Positions 1 to 11,746 of a DNA stretch of 64,000 nt are shown in pieces. The translations under genes were made by a program, and so were the position numbers. This DNA is from Linum tenue (Eukaryota > Streptophyta > Magnoliopsida > Malpighiales > Linaceae). The stretch covers positions 12,400,001 through 12,464,000 of the forward strand of contig CAMGYJ010000011.1 of NCBI GenBank assembly GCA_946122785.1, read 5' to 3'. The notes under the pieces were generated by a model. That model saw only the letters and a list, made by a program, of their open reading frames with translations. It made no database searches and was not told where the DNA came from. Within the stretch, counting starts at the first letter, position 1; every line of letters starts with the position of its first letter.

Positions 1-3
1 ACC

Positions 4-1389
4 TTGTCTCCAACAAGTAGGCTTCATGTGGTAGCAGCAATTAGCTCTTTCTTAAACTTGATTATGATTTACGTAAATTTAGGTATGGGATTAGCCGAGC
101 TCATAGAAAAACGAAAATCTAACCCAAGACTTGGTAGGCAGCCCATGGACACCGACTTAGTTAGACATTATGACAGGCAAAGACACCTTGAACTGGCAAT
201 CCGTAGGAGTGACACATATGCGTATGATAGGGTTAGGATGAACCGAACCCTATTCAACTCTTTCTGTCACCTTCTTATTACTGAAGGAGGATTGAAAAGA
301 ACTAGGAATGTTGACATAGATGAGATGGTTTACACCTTTCTTCGCACTATTTCTCACAACGAGAAGAACAGAACTTTAATACTGAATTTGCGACGATCGG
401 GAGAGACCATTTCTCGCTCTATACATCGGGTGCTAAGGGCTGTCATTCGCCTAAATGATATGTTAATGAAGAAGCCTGTCCCGATTCCTGAAAACTCTAC
501 CGATAGTAGATGGAAATATTTCAAGGTTGGTTTGGACATTTTTTTAAACGGGTTTACTCAATACTTAAAAGTTGGTTTCATTCGATCTTTAAAATGGTTA
601 TTCTTGTGTGTTATAGAGTTGTTTAGGAGCCCTAGATGGTACTCATGTACGTGTTCGTCCATTGAAAGAGGACCGATCTAGATATCGAGACAGAGAAGGG
701 AAACTTTCTATGAATGTGTTGGGGGTGTGCACTCCAAATTTGGAGTTCATCTACTGTCTTTCCGGGTGGGAAGGTTCTTCCCATGATGGAAGGGTCTTAC
801 GAGATGCCTTGACAAGGCAAAATTGTTTTACTGTCCCACAAGGTAAATGATAGTACTAGGTTAACGTACAAGTTTACTTAATAAAAAAAGAAACCCCTCT
901 AAACAAACTGATTTTGGTGTGTATTGTTTTACTATAGGCTGTTACTATCTTTGTGATGCTGGTTATGCAAATAGTCCTGGATTTTTGACCCCATATCGTG
1001 GTCAAAGGTACCACCTCAAAGAATGGGGTGTTAATCCACCTGAAACTGCCGAAGAGTTCTATAATATGAAGCATTCATCAGCTAGGAATGTCATAGAACG
1101 CATTTTTGGGATTTTAAAAATGCGATGGGCTATTCTAAGAGACTCATCATGGTTCGCTCCTCGTGAGGTTGCTCGAATTGTGGTTGCATGTTGCATTATA
1201 CACAACTTCATCAAGAGGGAACAAGGAGCCGATCAATTTGAGAGAACATATCAAGATGAAGAACCGGAACATCATCCTTCAACTGAGGTTGAGACAATTG
1301 ATACTTGCAGCATGCATCCTTGTCCGGAATGGACACAATATAGGAACCAAATAGCAATTTCCATGTGGGAAAATAGGCCTAATAGATGA
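4..1389 (+). CDS. PIF/Harbinger (HARBI1-like) DDE transposase, three exons
   Basis: The enzyme excises and reinserts the element by DDE nuclease chemistry. Exon 1 runs to 525, exon 2 is 617-842 and exon 3 is 938-1389, with GT-AG introns of 91 and 95 bp. Splicing at 616/617 restores the sequence SCLGALDGTHV, which carries the first catalytic Asp. The second Asp is in SSHDGRV (about 798) and the Glu in RNVIERIFG (about 1090-1115). All three acidic residues are therefore present. The spliced frame has no stop and gives about 399 codons if open from base 4. The first internal Met codon is at 64, but the true start may lie left of the window. The C-terminal part ends with the usual CCIIHNF segment and a short acidic tail. 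The neighbouring Myb/SANT gene is its expected partner. Confidence 0.88.
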
Positions 1390-1605
1390 AATAGTCCCCT
1401 ATTTTGTTAATGTGATGTTTCTGTGACCTTAATTATGTACTGAAGTTTGTATGGTATGGATGTTGTTTATGGTTATTGAAGTTTGTACTTAAATATGTGA
1501 ATGTTGGATGTTCTTTCTGTTACTATCTTGGAGGGGATGTTCTTTACTAGGTGATTGCAACGTATTTTTCATTATACATACAACTTACACTTTTGTCTAG
1601 TAGGT

Positions 1606-2752
1606 ATGGGAAAGAAGAGGAAAGTTGTAGACAATGCTGGTGGTCCTTCACGGGAGTATAATGTGTGGGATTCCAAACACGACGAGCCTTTTCTGCAATG
1701 TTTATTGGAACTAACTGAGAAAGGGCAGATTAGTGACGACACATGCAAGAATGGTGCATACAAGGAACTAGAACGTATGATGGAAGCCAAAGTGCCTGGT
1801 TGTGGAGTGAAGTCGAAACCCACGATTCTGAATAAGTTCAAGAAGTGGAAACAGAAGTATCATGCCACCGTTGAGATGCGTTTGGTAAGCGGGTGGGGTT
1901 GGGACCCTATACGCTGCCATATATTGGCTGATGACAAGTCCTTTGATGACTATGTGAAGGTAATTGTTTTTATTTTTTGTTTATTGTATCTTTTAGTGAC
2001 TGTCAGTGTGAATTTTCCATTAAATGTCTCACACTGTATGTTGGGGGTAGTTTCTTAGTTGGTAGGTTTGTATTTATGAAGGCCTTTACATCTATAAATG
2101 CTACCACTATTTACTTTACAAGCTGCATGTGTTTGTTTTACAGGTCCATACACACTGCAAGGGAATGAACAAAAAACCATTTCCACAAGTTTGGGCACTC
2201 GAGCCAGTGTTTGCCAAAGTTCGTGCTAATGGTGAAACTGGGTTCACCGGAAATGATGGAAACTCGTCCTATACTAGCGCTGAAGGTGAAGAGCCGCAAC
2301 CAGAATGCTTTGAGAAGTCTGTCCCTTTTCATGTCGAGGACTTTAACAATGACACTACAGAGGAAGTAATGGCGGATATAATAAATGAAGGGGTTGAAGC
2401 TCGTAACTGCAGCAAGAGGAAGCACTCATCAAAGCCTAATTCAACAAAAAAGAAGAAGAAAGGGCAAGCCGATGATAGTACCTCTGAAGTTGCAGCTGAG
2501 ATGAGAGAGATGAGGCCACTCATAGACCTATCAGCTGAGACGATTGCTCGTGCTTTGGGTGAGAGCGAGTTGCAGAACAGTATGCGACTCGATTTGATGA
2601 AGAATTTAGAGAAGCTAGAGGGTCTTACCAGGTCTCAAATGGTACTTGCTTGCAGAAGGCTTAACAACAGTCTGGGAGACTTGAAGACCTTCTATAATAT
2701 GGAAACAGAGGAGGACAAGATGACCCTTGTGCTTGATATTCTGTCTATGTGA
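1606..2752 (+). CDS. Myb/SANT-like DNA-binding protein of the PIF/Harbinger element
   Basis: This is the second gene of the transposon, of the plant Myb/SANT-like (Myb_DNA-bind_3) type, which is thought to bind DNA and help the transposase enter the nucleus. Exon 1 is 1606-1959 and exon 2 is 2144-2752; the donor is AAG|gtaatt and the acceptor ttttacag|GTC, in phase 0. The product is 320 residues without stops. Residues about 14-110 hold the trihelix domain, with W-D-x-K-H-D at its start, then LNKFKKWKQKYH and GWGWDP. A basic stretch (KRKHSS...KKKKKG) near residue 225 looks like a nuclear localisation signal, and the last 90 residues look helical. I chose ATG 1606 because it opens with MGKKRK right after an in-frame non-coding leader. 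It follows the transposase by about 220 bp in the same direction. Confidence 0.85.
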
Positions 2753-3386
2753 AGATGTGGTTTGCTTGTCTTAGGATTAGTGATGTCTTTGTCCAGTTTG
2801 CAAAGAGTCTTTTGCCTATGTATCTGTCATTATAAAGCACTTGTAATGACAGTCTTTGAAAACCTATGACAAGCATCTATTTTGTAAAGTGCTAGATGGT
2901 TTAGAAAACAGAAACTTATGGTAGATATGGTGTAAATGGAATGGAAATGCATATATTTATATAAATTGCAGCTTGTGTTTTTCTTTTTAGGGATTGTTGC
3001 TTTACTGTGTTGGCATACGTATGAATCTTTCTAGGACTGTAGCCCCCAGTTTGGCTCACTGTAAATGAATGATGAATGGAGGTAGAAACAAAATATTGAG
3101 GAGAAGATGGAGAAACAGAAGCCAGAACACACTTTTGTTTGGAACTCTCGATGAACAAGTGTAGGAAGGGATCAATTGTGTGCTTTAATTTTTTTACATC
3201 TTTACAAAGGGTAGTTTGGTATTTTCTAAGTTTGTGTACCAAATAGCACATCACAAAATAACACATCTCTAATCCTTTCCAAACATGATATTTGGAACAA
3301 ATATCATATACCAAATAACAAGTATTTGGCTATGTAGTATTTGGTAGGTATTTTGCCTCGAATAACAGGTTTTTCAAATCATCAAT
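2753..3386. other. 3' untranslated and subterminal region of the Harbinger element
   Basis: There is no gene here. The stretch is AT-rich, and several copies of the phrase ATTTGGTA or its complement lie near 3230-3350 (for example ggtatttt, accaaat, tatttggta). Such short repeats close to the end are common in transposase-binding subterminal regions. Confidence 0.5.
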
Positions 3387-3401
3387 CCAAACGACCCCTA
3401 A
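3387..3401. repeat. Right TIR (12 bp) and TAA target duplication of the Harbinger element
   Basis: The bases CCAAACGACCCC at 3387-3398 are the complement of GGGGTCGTTTGG, a typical PIF/Harbinger end. They are followed by TAA (3399-3401), matching the TWA target site of this group. The partner end is not in the window, so the TIR cannot be confirmed by pairing. Confidence 0.6.
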
Positions 3402-5850
3402 ATATTACTATCTACAAACTCTATGGACAATAGTAGACAAATCAACAGCAAGCTGCCAGTCCCATGTCCAGCTGTTCAAAATTTAGTCTCCTGTATTTAG
3501 AGCAACCTTGAAGAATAATAAGAGATCACCCAACCCCCGTAATAAGTAAAAGTTCATAGCTCGGTTACTAACGGTGAGCTTTTAAGCCATCTCTCCAAGC
3601 AATTTCAACTCCAATGTTTGAGCAGTTAACAAGTAAACTTCAACTATAAAAATCATATGAACCATGCCAACAAAAAGGATGAAATTTGCATAATTCCCAA
3701 CCCTCAGACTCCAAACAAGATAAGACTTTGAGAATGAAAAACAAAACACACGAGTGAATGGAAAATACCAAAGCTCGGCCTCCTCAGAACAACCTATCTT
3801 CTCAGTTCGTGAAAACACTTGCAGTTGCGGTAAATATATCTGGTGTTAAGACATAAACACCACAGTTTAGCAAATTCCTGACTTGCATTCTGAACATAAA
3901 AGAGAATTCACTCAACCACGAAATAAAACACTACGCAGAATGTAAACTTCACCAAGCACATACAAATATCTCAGCCAACAAGGTATAGTTTAAGGACTTG
4001 CTACTAAAATTAATTCCCGTAACAAAAGCTGAATGTGTCCATGACCTAGACCGAACCAAAAATCTTTCAACTCTAGGGATCTATTTTACACCAAACCAAT
4101 TCTTGTGTATTCACATAATCAGTGTAACAGGCCAAGAGGCATGCAACAAGGCCAAGAGGTTGTAAAAAAAACCAGCAGAAACTAATAATAAACCAAAAGC
4201 TGCAGAAATTGAGTAGTAACCAAAAATTGTATAGGAATCGTAGAAAACAACAACCAAAAGCATAGAATGGAAGTCTGTACTCAACCTAGCTCTCCTCCTT
4301 TTGTTCTACACCAGAATAATGGAAGTGAGAACTCTTATCTCTTATTCGGAGCAAAAAATGATTCAGTCAAAACTCAGATTCAAGATTACTCACCAGCAAC
4401 GTATTTGCCAACTTCTCATTGCAAAATGTCTTCCAGGAAAACCTTCCTGCAAAGCGTGTGTACCCAAAACTGCTCATTTACATTATATCTGGTAAATTGA
4501 AGGAGACGATAAGATAACAGAACTTCATCCAATCAAGATATCATAAACTAGAGACCATATTAACTATTTGACTATTAAATGGCAATGAAATTCTCCAAGG
4601 AAATACAAATACTAGTTATTAGAATTGAACGAGAACATACAAAGATAGAGAATTGCAAGTCAGCAACCCACTGAATGAAGATCAATTCTATCTTCTAAAT
4701 TATAGCTTACTAAAGGCATCCGGTGGTATTCTGAATACCAAGAGGTTAGCTGGATAAGTACATAACTAACAGTTGAGACATAGCCGCATAAACCACAACT
4801 TAACATCCTGAAACCAGAAAGAAGGCTACATAACCAACATTACCCACATAAATACCTCTGAAAGTAGAGTTAACCAACCAGCTTTAAGGGAACAATCGAA
4901 AACCAAACCAAGAATACCATTTAAAATTTATTCGCCACAAGCAAAAATCCAACTTGAAACAAGAAGACACATTATGGACACATAAAAAACCCAATAGAAA
5001 GCGATCATCCATTACAAATAGAAGCGGACATGAAACAGGGAAAATGAACTAGGGAACCTTTAAATGGAGAAAGACGCCGGTGTTGGGACCAACCTGGAAA
5101 TCATATGAAATATTAAATATCCACATGACGTCCTGATAATTTCTTCTTTCACTTCTACCTGCAACTCAAAATCAGAGAGAATCACTATGAGTCCTCTACA
5201 ATAGAAAACCCCCCAAATCAAACCTCACAAAAACCAGGAATTGAAACCCCAGAGAGATCCTCATGTTAAACCGAGCTTCAACGAAAGTGGCAGGGCATAA
5301 TAATGGCCTGAGAATAAACACGAAATTAGAGAGGAACGAATACACATACAAACTTACGAGATTAGCATACTCGAATCTTACCAGCGTTTAGTAGACCCTC
5401 GTCATTCTAATCCAATATACTCTCCTCCATCGAAATCTTAACCTCTTGAAGTAGCGGCGGGGGTTGTGAGTGCACTTTACGCAAATTTTGCAAAATCAAT
5501 TGCTGGGCTTTGGTCAAACTGAGAGGGAAAGAGAACCCTAATTCGAGGAGAAATTGATGGAGATTTAACAAGGATTTGAGGAGAAGTTGGCTAAAACGAT
5601 GATAACTCGAATACCGTAGCTTAGAGGCCTTGAATCGAGCAGTGACGGAACTTGGAGGTGCATCTAAATGGCTAAGAAAAACGGTTTGTTTCCATCCTTC
5701 AGATGAACAAACAAAAGGGAAAGTAGAAGAAAGACGAAGAGAAGGGTTTTTGGCGGTAGGAGTTGAGGAAGATTCAGAGAAGAACAAGACGCAGTCGGGA
5801 TGGAGAGAGAGGAAGGAGTGAGCGGTGGAACAGAAGGTAGAAAGAGGGAA
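3402..5850 (-). other. Possible minus-strand multi-exon transcript, no recognised protein
   Basis: On the minus strand an open frame at 5787-5407 (126 residues, Ser/Leu-rich, ending in MEESILD) is followed by a strong splice donor (CGCTG|gtaagatt) near 5378. All three frames close before that donor, so any exon using it would be untranslated. Further exon-like pieces lie between good splice signals: for example about 4395-4447 (tttgcag|GAAGG...GCTG|gtgagt) and about 5102-5162 (gttgcag|GTAGAAG...). The rest is intron-like and AT-rich. It could be a long non-coding RNA, the 5' part of a host gene cut off by the Harbinger insertion, or a fragment carried inside a CACTA element. I do not recognise the 126-residue product. 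Confidence 0.3.
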
Positions 5851-6720
5851 AGAGGGTTAAATTTGGTGGAACAAAAAAGTGGCGGTCAGAATCAAAATTT
5901 TGGAGCAAAAAACAATTGGGAGTGGCGGGTTAATTTTGGTGTTGTTCTCGATGAAAGCAAATTTTTTGGAGTCAAAAGAATTTTTGGAGGCAAAGCAATT
6001 TTTTGGATAAAACAAATTCTCCCTTATTTTTTAAAGATAAAGATATTGTTTGGTAATAAATGTATTTCATAAGTTTTAGTAAATTCATTTTGAAATTAAA
6101 TCTTTTTGTGTTCGGTATTTATAATAATTAATTTTCAATTCAAACTTTTGAATTCTACAAAATTAAAATTATTTATATCAATTTCGAGGAATTGAGATGA
6201 AATTTTCAAATGAATTTCACAAGGATTTACTAATTATAATAGAATGACATAATTATTCTCATTTAATAGCTAAATTACTTCTACATAAATTATTTGACGC
6301 CAATTAATACAGTAGGAGGAACGTCGATAAGAATTTGATTGCATCGCTAGTAGCATATACTGGTTATTTGATATTTCTGCTTTGATAGTATCATTATGTT
6401 GAGAAGTCACAACTAGATTGCAGGGTTCATCGAGGAAATGTTAGAAAAGAACTAATGAATAGAATACAAACACACAAGAACACTTGTGATATTCTACGTA
6501 TGGGACAAGAGACGTTTTTTAGAAAATCGGTTTTCATTGAATACTTTTTCGGCCGGAAGTTAATAAGGGTGTAGTTGAAAACTTTTAATTGAAGTCAATT
6601 CTCAACGTATGCCAAACATGGTTTGAGAATTCAAATAATTTTATTTCTATAGATTTGAATTTGGCGTACCAAATATAAGAATTCATTTGACAATGAATTC
6701 TCGATTCATTTGGTACCAAA
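5851..6720. other. AT-rich stretch without a recognisable gene
   Basis: Only short chance reading frames are present. Around 6600-6720 there are palindromic phrases (gaattc repeats; ggcgtaccaaat and tttggtaccaaat) that may be TE-derived. Upstream of 5850 this would be the promoter side of the putative minus-strand transcript. Confidence 0.4.
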
Positions 6721-6929
6721 TGGTCAAGTGTCACATTATTCACGGGAATTATCCGTGACTAACAATTAATCACGGTAAATGAAGAATACAAAACATGGAA
6801 ATTAATTACCGTGAGTAGAACTATACAATCAAATACGAAATTTTTACCGTGACTATTAGCATACTTTTTAGTACGGGAATAATTACCGTGAACAAGTTAC
6901 CGTGACTAGAAACCAGTTTTCCTGTAGTG
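6721..6929. mobile_element. Terminus of a CACTA (En/Spm) DNA transposon
   Basis: Read on the minus strand, the element starts CACTACAGGAAAAC at 6929, the diagnostic CACTA end. Inside it are several copies of a subterminal motif, TCACGGTAA or TTACCGTGA (about 6765, 6810, 6850, 6886 and 6899), as expected for TNPA-like binding arrays. The next three bases, TGG, match the place where the intact Gypsy LTR copy reads cTTGGTCAGC (20772-20780). The element therefore inserted inside the Gypsy 5' LTR with TGG as the likely 3-bp target. The other end is not seen, so its extent to the left is unknown; it could cover everything down to base 1. Confidence 0.7.
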
Positions 6930-7168
6930 TGGCCAGCTTAAGAGATTCCAAGCTACTGTCGGATCTTCCGCAGTTTAATCAACATTAAATCAACCCAGGG
7001 TAATCACAATTGAGACCTAACTAAGGTGCTAGGGGGAATCATTCCCGAGTGACTCTTCCTTTGCTTTAGAAAACCGAACCATTTCCTGCTTTCTTACTGC
7101 TTTTAGTTAAAACCACAATCAATCAACTTAGTTTGCTAGATAACAAATATACACGGAGTAGGCAGTAA
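6930..7168 (+). repeat. 3' part of the Gypsy 5' LTR, truncated
   Basis: This 239-bp piece matches 20773-21011, the tail of the 3' LTR, with a few per cent differences by eye (both read TCAGC/CCAGC TTAAGAGATTCCAA...). Its left side is cut by the CACTA end at 6929. Its right side stops near 7168 without a clear CA end or primer binding site, so the LTR end, PBS and leader were lost before gag. Confidence 0.8.
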
Positions 7169-7185
7169 ATGTGTGCACGTAGTGC

Positions 7186-9979
7186 ATGACCCGTAGCCAG
7201 TCGGGGGATTTACTACCGTTAGATCAAGAGCTTGAACGGACTTGTAGGAACTTCAAGCGGGCGTTAAAGGCGCGACTGGCTGCGGAGGAAGCTCTAGCAC
7301 AGCTGCAAATCGCCGAGGAGGAAGAGATGGGTGACCCACAGGACCATGATGTGGTCCTTCTCGAGGAGCAAACCATGGGCTATTACTGGACCGCCCGCGC
7401 TGCAGACATGAAGTCTCCCATCCAACACCCTCAAGTTCCTGCCAACAACTTTGAAGTGAGTACCTCTGTCATCACCATGCTGCGCGGCTCGGTGGTATTC
7501 CGTGGCAAGGAGGGAGAATGCCCCCGATCACACCTGAGGCGGTTCCACGAGCTCATAGATGGGATCAAGATAAATGGGGTCCTAGCCGATGCCATCCAGC
7601 TGAGGTACTTCCCATTTACTCTGGAGGGGCAAGCCAAGGAGTGGCTAGACACTAGGCCTCTCGGATCGATCACCATGTTCGCCAACCTAGCAGACAAGTT
7701 CCTCACCCGCTATCATCCTCCATAAAAAACGGCAGACTTGCAGAAGCAGATCACCCACTTTGCCCAGGATGAAGATGAGACCATCTGCGACGCATGGGAG
7801 AGATACACAAGTCTCTTCCTGAGGTGTCCCAATCATGGTTTCAATGATGCTTTCAAGGTGGGCACCTTCTACCACGCCCTCTTCCCAAAAGAAAAGCAGC
7901 TGATTGATTCGGTTTGTGGCGGGAACATGCTGACCAAGACGCCGCCGCAGTTGAATCAGCTCTTTGAGGAGATGGCAGAGAAAGGGTATGATTGGGGCAC
8001 TACTAGGAGGTCGAGGCGAGCACCAAGCCGAGGTGTACATGTTGTGGGCACCCACTCTTCTGATTTGGTGAAGGTTGTGTCTAAACTGATCTCAGCCATC
8101 GATCGGAATGGGATGGTTCCGGGGACAGGGCAGCAGCCAGCAATGCGTTGCTAGTGGTGCGAGAGCGCCCATCATACTATAGAGGATTGCCAGGCCTTGC
8201 GTGAGTCTAGTACACCCCAGGAGCAGGTAAACTTCATCAACAATGTCCGGCGCAACGACCCATACAGTAACACCTACAATGAGGGATGGCGCCAACATTC
8301 AAATTTCTCCTGGAGTGGCAACAAAAATCCGAAGCCACCGGGCTTCCAGGCTCCTACAACTAGTTTTCCAAACCAGAGGCAGCCATACCAGCCTCGCCCA
8401 GGCCAGATGCAACAACAACAACCACTTTATCAGCCCAGACAGGGGCATGCTTTTCAACAGCCCCCACAACAACAGTACCAGCAACCTGGTGCATCTCCAT
8501 CGGTCCCAGCACCGGGCGATCTCGTGTCAGAACTTAGGGATCTAGTGACTACCTTGGCCAGCACTAGCTCCCAAAAGTTCAATAAATTGGAGCAATTCAT
8601 GGAAGTGACTGCAGGCAAATTCATAGAGATTGAAGCTGGCCAGAGAAACCAGCAGGCACTCTTGCAGGATATGGACACCAAGATCGGGCATCTGGCAGAT
8701 GCCCTTGCTTCCAGACCGGCTGGCACACTTCCTGGCCAACCCCTACCGAATCCCAGAAATCATAAGGAGGGGTTGCATGCCATTATGTTGAGAAGTGGGA
8801 CTGTGACTGCGGATGCACCGCAGAAGAGTGCCAAGAAGGTGACCCAGATCACCCCAGAGCCCGAAGAAGACCTGGTGACGGAAAAGGAGCCAGAGGATCA
8901 AGCTCCGAAGCCACAACCAGTAGTGGCTGAATATAAGCCTAAGCTCCCTTTTCCCACCAGGATGTACAAAGACAGGCTCGAGGCAGAGTTAGGCAACTTC
9001 TCGTCCATGCTTAGGAAGTTGCATGTCCAAGTGCCCTTCATGGAGGCACTATCTATGATGCCTAAGTACGCGAAGTTCCTGAAGGAGCTTCTCTCGAAGA
9101 AGCGGAGGTTGAGCGAGCTGGCCACTGTGGTGCTCAGCGAGGAGTGCTCGGCCATTCTGCAGAACAAGCTTCCGCAGAAGCAGAAGGATCCAGGTAGTTT
9201 TACTATCCCGTGCTCTATAGGTAAACTGCATGTAGAGGTCCTTGGCGGATCTAGGTGCTAGTATTAATGTGATACCATATAAATTGTTCAAGAAACTAGG
9301 CCTAGGTGAACCCAGTGCAACTAGGATGAGTATTCAACTAGCTGACCGATCTATAGTTCATCCTAGGGGCATAGTGGAAGACCTTTTGGTTAAGGTTGGC
9401 AGATTCTTTTATCCTGTTGATTTTGTTGTCGTGGACATCACTGAAGACACAGAATTGCCCCTTATACTATGAAGGCCTTTCCTGGCCACCGCCAAGGCTC
9501 TCATAGATGTGCATGATGGGACCTTAGTCTTGAGGGATGGCGAGGAGCAAATAACATTTTCCATTGCTAATACTCTCCCTGCTTCATCGCCTTTGCATGC
9601 TGTTTCTCACCAGGAGCACGAGTCTGTCGTGTATCCTTCTTTGCTTCCCATTTTGCAGGATCCCTCTCACATATCTTCGCCGCCACTCCCGTCCACTCTA
9701 TTACCAAAAGACAAGATCAAGGAAGAGTGGCGGCCGAAACTGCAGGTAGCCAAGCCTGCTCAAAAGAAAGCCGGAGACCACTATGAGCTGGTCCCGCCTC
9801 CTGAGCCTCGACCGCCTTGGCCATCCGAGTATTCACTCGCTTGCATCCTGCCGGATGGCCAGGTCAAGTTGACGAATGCTGGTGGTCACACTCGTCGTGT
9901 GCATGGCCACCACCTGAAGTTGTACCTCAAGAGCGATGTGGATCCTCTCTTGAAGGCACCTGTTCCTACACCTCTCTGA
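7186..9979 (+). pseudogene. Gypsy gag-protease pseudogene with integrase/RT region deleted
   Basis: Gag makes the particle and the aspartic protease would mature it. The retrotransposon gag core lies at about 7440-8060 (LRRFHELIDGIKINGV, AKEWLDTRP, DAWERYTSLFLRCPNHG). It is broken by a TAA at about 7723 where the family has PPSKTA. A zinc-knuckle-like CxxC...H...C follows at about 8150, with a TAG inside it. A Gln/Pro-rich spacer comes next (8380-8520). The protease follows a frameshift near 9240 with ADLGASINVIPY, its active-site motif (Asp-Leu-Gly in place of Asp-Ser/Thr-Gly, as in related plant Gypsy elements). A TGA at about 9470 then interrupts the LPLIL-RPFLA junction. The frame 9509-9979 keeps the pre-RT segment, then jumps to a tail ending GHHLKLYL, like the very end of pol. 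RT, RNase H and integrase are missing. Confidence 0.85.
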
Positions 9980-11746
9980 GCATCCACTCTACTGGCGTCC
10001 AGCTAAACGACGGTAAATAAGCACTTGTGGGGAGGCAACCCCACCAAGGTTTTTTTTTCGTTTGTTTTTCGGTTTGTCCACTTGGAACTATGGTTTTTAT
10101 CACGCAGTGTGTTTTGATGACTCTAGCCCTACTGATTGGTCCCATTTCCAGTCCTCCGACAGTCCATATTCCCGGTAACATCGTTTCCCCTTATCTTTCC
10201 TCTGCTCCATTGAGGGCAATGTCGTGCTTAAGTGTGTGTGTGTGTGGGGGGGGGGGTGTTTATCTGTTGTTGACCTGCTAGATGAGTCTGTGTGCTTGGA
10301 GCCTAGTCCGCTGTCCAAATCTCGAGATTTGAGGGCTCCAAGTACAGATGTTTGCATGATCATATTGGCACTGTGGTTTTAATTGGTGAATTGAATGGCT
10401 TTCGAATTAATGCATGACAACTGGATTGTGACTAGGACGACCTATAATGATGACTGAGATGTGCAGTAGAATTGTGTAGGAGTTCAGTTTTTTAACTGTT
10501 TGCTTACCAACTGTGACTTGGATTTATCACTTGTTCTTGACAGTCGTTTATGCATCTAGTTCAGGGAATCAGAATGAGAGATAGAGCATATAGGTAGCCA
10601 TGCGAGATTTGAGCCTGCTTGTTTCTTTCTTGTGCGATAGATCCCTCTTCCATGATGTGCAGCATTCACGTTGTCATTAGCTAAGATGATGGAGGCATAG
10701 GAATAGCCCACGACCAAATTGACTATCCTGGTGTGTCATACCCCCTAGTCAGCCCCTTTGAGCAGTGTCACTTTCTTTCTTTCGGGTTATAATGGAAAAT
10801 CACCCTTTTGCATCTCTTAGAAGGTTCCACGGAGTGGTTTTTGCATGTTCTCTGCTGTTTCTGCTAAAAATAATGTGAGGGTTGGAGGTAGTTCTTAAAA
10901 AAGTTGGGCACGTGTTTGAAAAATGTGCAGAGGTGGTGGTTCTCTCAAGAAATGAAATAGAAGAAGAAAAAAATGGATGAAAGCTAAAGAGAGCCACTAC
11001 AAAAAATATGAATCATGCTCAGTAAGTAGTGTTTCTTAGCAGTCTGGCTTAGAAATACTAACATTATTATGACCTCCTTCGCTCTTGTGCTCTAAATAAT
11101 TTGGGTAATGCAGAATGGCAGAAAGAAAGTAAGTGGTTTGATTGGCGTTAAATGTGTTGGGTTTGGAACTGTGGAACCTTGTGCTATGAATACTTCCACC
11201 ACCTAAAAGGCCTTTTCCCCATGTCCAAGACCCTAGCCAGTCATTTGAACCTGTGTCTAAGACCTCCGGATTAGTTAGTGATGACACCCATTTATGTGAA
11301 CTCTAACATTTAGAGGCTGCCGTCATGGTGAAGAGACGTTAGGGATTGAGAGAATAAGTATGCCCATTTTTCGCATCAAATTTTCCTGACCCCACTGGTT
11401 GAGAGTGAGCGATTCATTTCCTTGTTCTTTACACTCTTTACCCCGGTGAGGACCTAGATGGCTCGGTCTTGATTCTGATGTCTTGAGTTTTATGCATGAG
11501 CTGACTGTCTTGAATACGTGGTTGAGTCAAGTCTAGGTTGGTTGGTGAACAGAAGGGAGACTCTTCCTTTACCCGATTTTGCTGTTGAAGTTGTCCATGT
11601 GTCAATGATCAAAAGCTAGTATGATTCACGTGTTTTGTGCCGATATGATATGTCCCCAAGGGTTGCATGATTAAGACGTTTTGAGCTTACCTTGTATCTG
11701 ACTTGGTTTGCTTGGGGACAAGCAAACGCTTAAGTGTGGGGGAATT
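9980..11746 (+). other. Gypsy 3' non-coding region up to the polypurine tract
   Basis: No convincing protein is encoded here. Just after gag-protease there is a hairpin-like GTGGGGAGGCAACCCCACC at 10025-10043, often seen after pol in Athila/Tat-type elements. A (TG)n-G11 low-complexity run lies at 10229-10257. The region ends with AAGTGTGGGGGAATT (11732-11746), the polypurine tract that primes plus-strand DNA synthesis, directly before the LTR start TGATAG. Confidence 0.65.

Larger units (their letters stand above)
1..3398 (+). mobile_element. PIF/Harbinger DNA transposon, left end outside window
   Basis: This is a cut-and-paste DNA transposon of the PIF/Harbinger superfamily. It has the two genes expected of an autonomous member: a DDE transposase and a Myb/SANT-like protein, both on the plus strand. 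The right terminus reads CCAAACGACCCC followed by TAA, which fits a family TIR (GGGGTCGTTTGG inward) and the 3-bp TWA target site this superfamily uses. The left TIR lies before base 1. Both genes are open once spliced, so the element could be recently active. The superfamily is clear from the genes; the exact right end is inferred from one TIR only. Confidence 0.85.

Noticed and set aside
9049..9291. Minus-strand frames opposite gag-protease and Copia pol
   Set aside because: They are shadows of the coding strand with no domain of their own.
10995..11010. CACTACAAAAAAT, a possible second CACTA terminus
   Set aside because: No subterminal repeats follow and it differs from the CACTACAGGAAAAC end at 6929. 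The phrase is short enough to arise by chance.
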